Source: Eucalyptus grandis
Taxonomy: Eukaryota; Streptophyta; Magnoliopsida; Myrtales; Myrtaceae
Assembly (NCBI RefSeq): GCF_016545825.1
Contig: NC_052621.1
Coordinates: 21,850,940-21,914,939, forward strand
DNA length: 64,000 bases
Direction: 5' to 3'
Position 1 is the stretch's first letter. Each line of letters starts with the position of its first letter. A program made the position numbers and the translations under genes. This document shows positions 56,050 through 64,000 of the stretch, one piece after another. The notes beneath the pieces are model-generated. The model saw only the letters and a program-made list of their open reading frames with translations. It made no database searches and was not told the origin of the DNA.

Positions 56050-57262
56050 AGATATTCCTCTCCTCAAAGTCGACAAAGTCTAATCGCCATAAACAAAAGT
56101 CCTCCAACTTCAGAATTGTATATGGACATCAGTCTAGTTAATGCAACGAACATAGGCGGCTGTGGGAAGCATCTTATCTTACAAAGAAAAGGACATGACA
56201 TCTTCTGCCTGCATTATATTTTGTTCTTGGTGAGGATGGACAATTATTGCTAACGATTCCCTTCATAAAAGTTTTGATTTCATCACAAAAAGTTTGCATC
56301 AAACCGTAACTATTTTGCACCACATGTGATTCGAAGATTCAAGATCAGCGATCTTATCGTCGTAACTCTACCTATATACTAGCAGTTAGGAAGTCTCTTC
56401 ACATAAGATAGATCATAGTTAAGCTACGCAACGTGCCTATATCGTTTTGTATATGAAGAAAGCTTCTGGAGGTTTTTCACTTGAAAAGAAGTTGTGACAT
56501 GTTATGCTTGAATTCACAGCTTTCTTTGTTCATCTCATGCATGAGATGAACAAAGAGGTGAGTTCACATTGTCACTTCAGGCCTCAAGGACGATTTACAT
56601 CCTTCGTTAGAAGGAGAATGTGTCTACATGTGATTTATGAATTATACTCCTACAGCTTTGTACTTTTTTTTTTTGGAGGGCTGGCATAAAATGTCTATGT
56701 AAACCATTTTAAATGTGGATTATCCTTCTTCAAAGCATCAACCATTAAGTTTTCACTGGTTAACTTAACAGAAGGGTATTGCCCAAGTTTAAATCTCAAC
56801 TATTATATGGAAAACTTTGGCTAAACAAGAAGTTAAGAGGGTGTTTGAGTTAATGAGAGAGAATTTCTTTTTCGGTCACGACATTCTCGCTCTGCATGGT
56901 CTATATTTTTTGTCTCTCTGGCCACCGGTTTTGATTGATGCCATCGCACCAAACTCTTGTGGATGAGATTAAGCAAATCCAGATTCGTGGATATAAAATG
57001 ATCAAGGTCAATACGTCTCCCCTCAATGTAAGGCCTGCACAATTAACGGTTGCAGTGGATTCATTTCACTTGGACCCTGATCCAAATACGTATTTATACA
57101 TATGTCCACACGGAATATAAGGTCGTGTAAGTACGTGCACGCGCTCTTTTTCTTGTCCTGGAGGCTTTCTTTAGCCAGTTACTAGAATCTCCATTGGCCG
57201 GCTCTATGTGTAGAGTCCTCGTAATATTAATTGCCTGTCGAACCCGCGATTTGGTCGAATAA
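56050..57262 (+). repeat. Dispersed repeat blocks A plus B, copy 2
   Basis: Block A (56050-57020) aligns with 43375-44262. Block B (57010-57262) aligns with 53336-53576. Here both are in the same orientation, unlike the copy at 53.2 kb. Non-coding. Confidence 0.8.
56524..56555. repeat. Perfect 32-bp palindrome
   Basis: ctttgttcatctcatg is followed directly by its exact reverse complement catgagatgaacaaag. The counterpart in the other copy of the repeat (about 43860-43890) has several mismatches. Confidence 0.92.
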
Positions 57263-60200
57263 GGTTTCTTCTTAGCAAGAGAGAAGGTCACTACTCTATT
57301 GGAGGGGCAACTTTTCAAATGAGAGAATATGAAGAATTCCTCGTTAACTATCTAATATCATTACCCTTCTTTTGCTTTTTTTCCATGGCACTTACTGCTT
57401 GTTCTCCTAATAAATTAGGTGCGCCAACATGTTGGTTAATGTGCTCGTTGACCTATATATATACACACCCACTTTCATGATTAGGGTTTTGGTCAAGGAA
57501 CCTTGTCCACTAGCTAACGATGTTCGCTATTCTATTCGAATAAAAACAAAGAGAAATAGCACATCGAAGACCGTGAAGGCACGGAGCAATAAATGAAGGT
57601 GCTCGAGGATCATGTGAATCGATCGCTACTCTCCATGAACGAAACGTACGATAAGTTTTTCATGCGATCTGAGGGAGGTTTCGAGAAGTCGACGTCGTAC
57701 CATTGCGTACAGATAAAACACATCTGTTCCATTTCCATGTCGATCTTATTTAAGGGTCTGCATTAGATTAAGGGAAGATCGCTCTGACATTCTTGAAAGA
57801 TTCATGTGACCTTGACGATCAAGCTTTCGATTTCAGAAAATAGTAGTGTTTGGGTCCGAATTTTGCGATGCGTCCATGATTTCATATCTCCCATGTGATG
57901 ACTGTAGTCTTAAAAAAAAGGAGAATAGAAATCAAGGGGAGATCTTATGACAAACTGTTGATGGAAGCATCTATTGGTAAACGCATGACAAGATCCTAAT
58001 GAACTCCATGTGACATCTTGGTCAACACGCGATTGGGCACCGCTACTGATGATTTGAATCATTTAAGTAATCAGTAGTTGGATTATTCGTAGCAATGAAT
58101 AAATGCTTTCATTGGCACCGCACAAACAGAAGATTCGGCTGAGTTAGGAGCCACGAGTCGTGGCTTTATTCAAATTGAGTACATAGCTATTTATATTAAA
58201 AGAGGATGATTACATAATTTGTCCTAGATCTATCACACGGAAGTCAATTTTGTCCTAAAATTTTCAATTTTGTTAATGTAGTTTCTAATTCCTTGTGCAA
58301 AACTTTGGTGTAGATCTTTCGGCCAATTGCTACTAAAAATCTTTGATGTGGTGTTTAGGCATATTCTTATGAATGATGCAACCTTCGCTCAAATAAGAGC
58401 AACAATGAATAAATAGATAAAACTCATCCTTTGATTTTATTCATTTATAGCTATTTTGCCAAGAAATATACAATGAATCCATTTCAAATTTAGAATATCC
58501 ATTCAATTTGGTCATGTCAATACTCTAAAGTCTCGTTTGGATCCTTACATGAGGAGGATGAGTGAGGATGCATGTGCAGCTCCCGCAAATATCGGCCACG
58601 CCTTTCGTCTTTAGTTAATCTCAAATGTCGTTACTCAATTCACTATTCCCCCGGTCAAGGCTTTACATCAAGGGGAACATCGAGCTACCGCTTGTCTCAC
58701 GCAGGAGGGGGAAGAGTTGATAAAAAAAAAAAGTGGCGAACGGGCGTGTAAGGCGTGGGACACCACCTAGTAATCTTGCTTGGGATTATCTCGAGTTGTT
58801 CAGATCGACCGTTGAATTCGATTAAGAAAGATGCCAGAAGGTCTCGCTTGTTCAGGGTCGATCTTGGATTCACCTCCTAAAGGTCCTCACGCATTCCGAG
58901 AACAATTAGAGCTGAAGTTGCCCAGCAAAACTTCAAAAATGATGTCGTTCCAATTTCTAAACGCATAAATTACTCCTCCGAGCATGCAACTTTCACGAAT
59001 CTCTGATTAATGACCTGATGAAAAGAAACGGGAAGCTGACTACACGACCGTAAAAAGGGCACTCGGGATGCCAGTTTTCCAGACAAGGCATGGCCCATGA
59101 AGGAGTCATGTGCAATCTCTTTAACTAACAGCAACTACTAATAATCATTAGATCGAAAAGCTTAAGGATGAAAAGGCGCGCCACTCGCGCGTGCGCGCCC
59201 ACGACACGCGGCATTTGCACTTATGCATGGCTGTATCCTCGCACGCCGGAGCCTTGAGTTCGCTGTAAAGCTTGAGTGAGTCTAGGAGAATTATCCAGAG
59301 AGAACTAAGGACAGCAACTCGCAAGCATCATGTAGAAACAGCTAAGGCGGCCAAAAAGAGATGACTGAAAAGGTTCTTCTTCTCTTAAAGAAACGAGAGA
59401 GAGAGAGAGCAGTTCAGCTTAGTTTAAGCTGGGTTGGTTTGCCACATGCAGGCCACCTTTTTTACCTAATCTCAGAAGATCCTGAATTTGAGGCAATAAG
59501 TTTCCTGCTCGTTCTTAGTTTCGGTGCCCAAAGGAGGGAGGAAGGAAAAAAAAAATAGTCAAGAGGCTCGCCACGCTTGAAGAGAAGAGTGCAAATTCCA
59601 ATAGGGGATGGCAAGACTTCATTATAAAACCTTTCTTTACAAATTCCCAGAAAACTGATGACGCTAGTGATGAAAAGTTAGATTAGAAAAAAGGGTCATA
59701 CTTCATCGCCCCACAACACCCCCATGTGCCCAGATGGGACCATGTGATGACATTTTATTTTTTTCCTTCTACTCAAGCTAGACAGAATCTCAAGAACTCC
59801 AAAATCACATAAATAATATTTTCAATCCAGAAAAAAGAATCAGGGGGATTAGAATACCGTTTTGCGCATGTTGTCAATTAATTAGGTCCAAATTGCGCAG
59901 CTAATTGCGGCTTACGTCTCAAATTACTACTTTGCATTTCTCTTTTTTGGTTTTCTTTTGCTTTTTTTTTTTTTTTTTTTGGCTTTTTTGTTAGAGGCAG
60001 AGAAAAGCAGCACATGACACTGGTTTTTGCTTCAAAGCGACTGTAAAGCATGGACGCTCTGCAATATCGCAATGCCGCCTCTCATTTCGTTGAGTTGGAG
60101 CATCTGTCTAGGAATATAAGCGACCAAAAAGAGGCCCCTCATCCGTTGAAACTTTAGTGTGGATTCCTCTTACTTTGCATTGCTGATTTTTCTTTCAATA

Positions 60201-61510
60201 TATTTTCCAGCATCTGTTGACATGGATTTCAGTTGGAGCGCCTTTTAACTATCAACTGTCACCATTCCATGCAAAAGAAGAAAAAGGAAGGAAAGAATAA
60301 TGGCAATTCAATGGCTGACAAAGCCCTTTGCTTTTTCCTTTATCCTTTCTCCCTTTCGGTTGAACTTGAATGGCCCAATGCCTTTCCCCAACCTCTCGAT
60401 TATTCACTGACAGGATGCGCTTGCTGGCTACGTGAATTCATTATGATCGTATTAAATGTTGACGGCCGCCCTGCGGAACCTAACTAAGCACGCTCCGAAA
60501 AAGGCCAGACCTTCAAAACCTTTTTCAAATTGGGTTTATGACTGCAATAAGTTGAGAGGCTATCCGGTTTCAGCTCGAGGGTTAGCTAACTGCCCCACCA
60601 ACTCTTTACTTGCTCGCAGTTGAATGCCATTTCTCAAGGGAGAAAGCCTTTTTAGCTACTTCAATGTATGCCCCCCATTCATCTGCAACCTATTCCCTCA
60701 CAAGGGCTATTTTATAACTTTTCTCTTGTAGCACTTATCCGAGGGAAGTGATCTTAGATCAACTAAAGTCAATATGATCTATAGATTTCACATAATATAA
60801 CTGTTAAACGTAAATGAGCCCGCTCACCAGTCTATATCTTTCTTTTCTCCTTTCCTTTTCATTTTGCCAAAGATTGTTGTCGACTGTCCAATAAGTTTAT
60901 AGGGATCATGGCATTATACACCAACAATAAAAGAATAAGGTCATCTGAGTCAATCGTGCACTTTTTGATCCTATTGTTTTCAATGCACTGCAATCCCCCT
61001 AGTGCAGCTACTTGAAGCCATCAGGCCTAGTGGAAACAGAGATCATGAAGATGCTGCTCAATGCAATTAAAAGGTGACTTTGTTGGGCAAGTTGAGCAAG
61101 TACAATGCTGCAATTAAATGCACTTGTGGGCATCTCAACACCACCCCACCCCCCTCAAGAATCAAAATTCAATTCCTTTCTCTCACCCCAAATTGCCCAC
61201 CACCCCTCTGACCGGTCTTCAGCTGAACCACCGGGCTCTTCCCAATGTGCCTTGGTCCTCACGAACTAAAAAGGTCAAAAAGTCCACTCAGATGGATCAT
61301 AAATCTAGGCAGAATATGGGGAATTCCAAAAAAGAAAAGTTAAAAAAAATTTGGAGTCCTCTCCGCTCCATGTCGACAAGCGCTTTGCTTTAATTTTTTT
61401 TTTTTCTTTTAGCAGTTTTTTCTGTTTCGGTTATTAGTTTAGATACTGTTCCTCCATGTTTCCATCTCCCTTTATTTTATTCCCCCACCGCTCCCCATCC
61501 CTTCCCGCTT
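57263..61510. other. Gene-poor region and upstream region of the expansin gene
   Basis: No recognisable coding frame. 59175-59212 is an isolated GC-rich island (ggcgcgcc, cgcgcgtgcgcgccc). Long polyT at 59962-59981. The last ~1 kb is likely expansin promoter, with C/T-rich stretches near the transcript start. Confidence 0.45.
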
Positions 61511-61520
61511 CTTTATAAGC
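61511..61520 (+). promoter_or_regulatory. Probable TATA box of the expansin gene
   Basis: ctttataagc lies about 150 bases before the start codon, followed by a CT-rich leader (61540-61630). Spacing and context fit a plant core promoter with transcription starting near 61540-61550. Confidence 0.6.
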
Positions 61521-61665
61521 AACGGACCTGGCCCCTCTTCCTCCTCACTTCTCTCCTTCCCAGGCCCTTTCACTCAGAAGTTCCAAGCTGTTCCCTCTCT
61601 CCATCTCTCTCTCCCTCTCTCCCTCTGTCATCTTGGGCTGCAAATTCTTGCTGCAAAAGCCAGAA

Positions 61666-62611
61666 ATGGGTTCTCTCGGATTCACCATTGTGGCCTTCCT
61701 GACATTGCTGAAGACAGTCCAGAGCGATGGGAGCGGATGGACCTCTGCCCACGCCACTTTCTATGGGGGCAGTGATGCTTCTGGAACAATGGGTAAGTTA
61801 TCATCAGAAGAATCACATTGTCTGCAACATCATTTCGGTTCCTGAGTTAAGACGAATATTTTTGGATCTGCTTTCAGGTGGGGCTTGTGGGTATGGGAAT
61901 CTGATTAGCCAGGGGTACGGCACCAACACGGCCGCCCTGAGCACCGCCCTGTTCAACAACGGGCAGAGCTGCGGAGCGTGCTACGAGATCCAGTGCGTGA
62001 GTGACAGCCAGTGGTGCTTGTCCGGCTCCATCACCATCACTGCCACCAATTTCTGCCCTCCTAACCCTAGCCTCCCGAACGACAATGGAGGATGGTGTAA
62101 TCCCCCTCTCGAGCACTTCGACCTCGCCGAGCCGGTCTTCCAGCAGATCGCTCAGTACAAAGCCGGAATAGTTCCTGTTCAGTACAGAAGGTGAGCAACT
62201 AGTTGAATAGATCATGGCACTTTCTGTTCAGTCAGAAAACACTAATTGAAGTCCTTTCAACTCTTCCATCATCAGCAAGCACGCTAACGATGTATGTGTT
62301 CGTACAGGGTTTCTTGTGTGAGGAAGGGTGGGATCAGATTCACCGTCAATGGCCACTCCTACTTCAACCTCGTCCTGATAACCAACGTCGGTGGCGCTGG
62401 GGACGTGGTGGCGGTGTCCATCAAAGGCTCCAACACCGGCTGGCAAGCCATGTCCAGGAACTGGGGCCAGAACTGGCAGAGCAACTCGTACCTCAACGGC
62501 CAGGCCCTCTCTTTCCAGGTTACCACCAGCGACGGCCGCATCTCAATCTCCAACGCTGCCGCCCCGCCCAACTGGTCCTTCGGCCAGACATTCAGCGGGT
62601 CCCAATTCTAA
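61666..62611 (+). CDS. EXPA: Alpha-expansin, 3 exons, 247 aa
   Basis: Alpha-expansins are secreted and loosen growing cell walls at acid pH by disrupting cellulose-xyloglucan contacts, without hydrolysis. Exons 61666-61792, 61878-62190 and 62308-62611 have GT-AG introns (85 and 117 bp) and phases that match the conserved expansin intron positions. A signal peptide ([19 protein letters not shown]) leads the mature protein. The first domain (GH45-like, DPBB fold) shows [32 protein letters not shown] and HFDLAEPVF. Its HFD motif and the Cys set are intact. The second domain (CBM63, expansin C-terminal) has Trp residues at [13 protein letters not shown] and [12 protein letters not shown]. Length is normal. 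The leader is CT-rich and a TATA box lies ~150 bp upstream. No damage was seen. The exact paralogue number cannot be assigned here. Confidence 0.96.
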
Positions 62612-64000
62612 ACCCGACCCTGGGGCCGGAAAAACCGTGAAAAGCTAACTCCAAAAAAAAAAAAAAATCTACACCTTCTAACCCAATGAAGGGCCCAATT
62701 TTAATTTCCTCTAGTCAAATATAGGCTACTGAACATAACAATGTGACTTTATTATGTGCGTGGTGTTGGTCATGTGGTGTCCTAGTCCCCTGTGGGCGGG
62801 CAGGCCTTTTAGGAGCGGCCCCGAAAGTCTGTTCCCCCCTTGTGCTCATGCCCTCTATTCAAACGGGTGTGACACAGTGTCGTGTCATGTTGTGTCATAA
62901 CTATCACACCGGAGATCATCTCTACACAGCGTGGAAGGCCTCTCTTTTCAAATAACTTTTCTATATACCGGAAAGAATCGATTAGGCTGAGGTGAATGAG
63001 GAGTGGTCACCCGCCCAGGAAAATGAAATGAAATGCAACTGTCGATTGTAAAATTCCAAGGCTTTCGCTTCTCAGCAAGAGGCAGGAGGTTGTGGAAGAA
63101 GACTTTGCTTTTAGCTTTGGTTTTTCTTTTCTTCGTTTTCTTCTGTTGTTTCGGGAGCTCAGGAAGGCACTAAGCTGAGCAGTGACAAGACTTTTTTTTC
63201 ACACAGCCGATCAGCTGATGATGGTGTACTTGAAACTCTATATAAACTAATGTATTCTGTGTAACTTGGTTGCTGTCTGATGTTAAAAGTTCCGAAATTT
63301 TCGCTGCTGTTTTTGAGTTATGGGTGTTCGAACGAGGAATCCACGTGATTGTCTTGATCGACGCGGCGAGAATTTGTTAGTTTATTTCAAGGGTATTTTC
63401 GGGGTTGGGACGCTGCGATTGCAGATGCACGTGAGATCTTTGATTGTAATGCGGCTTTTGCGCTGCTAGAGAGAGAAAAAACAAATGAATAAATACCGGT
63501 CATTGGTCCGATTGGTCAGTTTCTACACAAAGAATGAGAACGCGACCGGTCATAGCCAGTTGCAAAAATTTGAAATAGAGAATCGCGCAAAACCGGCCAA
63601 TCCGATTCCTGTGTTGGGCCGGGACTAGTGCTCACCCTCAAGACAACCTCCTCAAACTAGGAAATTTACTTGGAATGGGTATTCTTTACTGACTCAAAGC
63701 TTAAGACATATTCTAAATAGTTTCACTGGTCGCCCTTCCGCGAGCTCCCCCTTTGCTTACAATTAAAGAAAGAAACTCGCGATCATTCTCTGAGCTTGAA
63801 TGGTCGATTAAATTAGTCCATAAAGAATAAGCAGTCAATCATATCCTTCAATACACTATCTTCACATAAGCATGACTTTTAGAACGATGTTGTTTTAGAA
63901 TAAAACCTATTTTCGAGAAGTTATTTTCTGACTTTTCAATATTTGAATGATGGAAACTAATTGATATGTAAAAATGATATTCATGAAAAATATTTTGTTT
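62612..64000. other. 3' flank of the expansin gene, then intergenic DNA
   Basis: A polyA run at 62653-62666 follows the stop. Short frames (62743-62955) have no domain. From 63480 on, accggtc / ccggcc phrases resemble pieces of dispersed block C, and the last 100 bases resemble arms of the 54.5-kb foldback element. Confidence 0.4.

Noticed and set aside
56500..56570. Possible miR396-like hairpin
   Set aside because: Only about a dozen bases match the mature miR396; the perfect palindrome without a loop is not a normal miRNA precursor, and the region is a dispersed repeat.

Overview
The window is nuclear DNA of a flowering plant. Spliced genes with GT-AG and GC-AG introns, two PPR genes, an alpha-expansin, a SABATH methyltransferase, a Ty1/Copia retrotransposon and many small foldback (MITE-like) elements all point that way. 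Abundant CT/GA microsatellites and very AT-rich intergenic DNA suggest a dicot, perhaps a woody one. The species cannot be fixed from the sequence alone.

Layout. 1-3.2 kb: a small inverted-repeat element and a SABATH carboxyl methyltransferase gene (minus) with a doubtful 3' end. 3.3-8.7 kb: gene-poor, with a fresh 112-bp tandem duplication. 8.7-13.1 kb: a five-exon Pur-alpha gene (minus) with an apparent one-base frameshift in exon 1 and a GC-AG first intron. 14.6-17 kb: two TIR elements, the second ending 140 bp before a PLS/E-type PPR gene (17.07-18.69 kb, plus). 19.9-23.4 kb: an eight-exon gene (minus) for a type I membrane protein of the V-ATPase accessory Ac45/VOA1 type. 27.3-28.1 kb: an intronless DUF3741-like gene (plus). 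30.3-33.1 kb: a SET-domain gene (minus) that has lost the core of its SET domain. 33.2-35.3 kb: an intronless P-class PPR gene (minus) resembling At4g20740. 35.9-36.6 kb: a Tourist/Harbinger-like element with a TAA target duplication. 38.1-43.3 kb: a decayed Copia element whose two LTRs match only in their first ~320 bp. 43.4-60 kb: mostly repeats, with one small membrane-protein ORF at 50.5 kb. 61.7-62.6 kb: a complete three-exon alpha-expansin gene (plus).

The genes are unrelated housekeeping, organelle-RNA, secretory-pathway and cell-wall functions; there is no operon or cluster. The most notable signals are structural: the Pur-alpha frameshift, the SET-core deletion, the hybrid LTR, a block inverted between repeat copies, and several foldback elements that enclose unrelated GC-rich cores between AT-rich arms. 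I saw no tRNA or rRNA gene and no CRISPR array. I found no convincing new multi-gene system.
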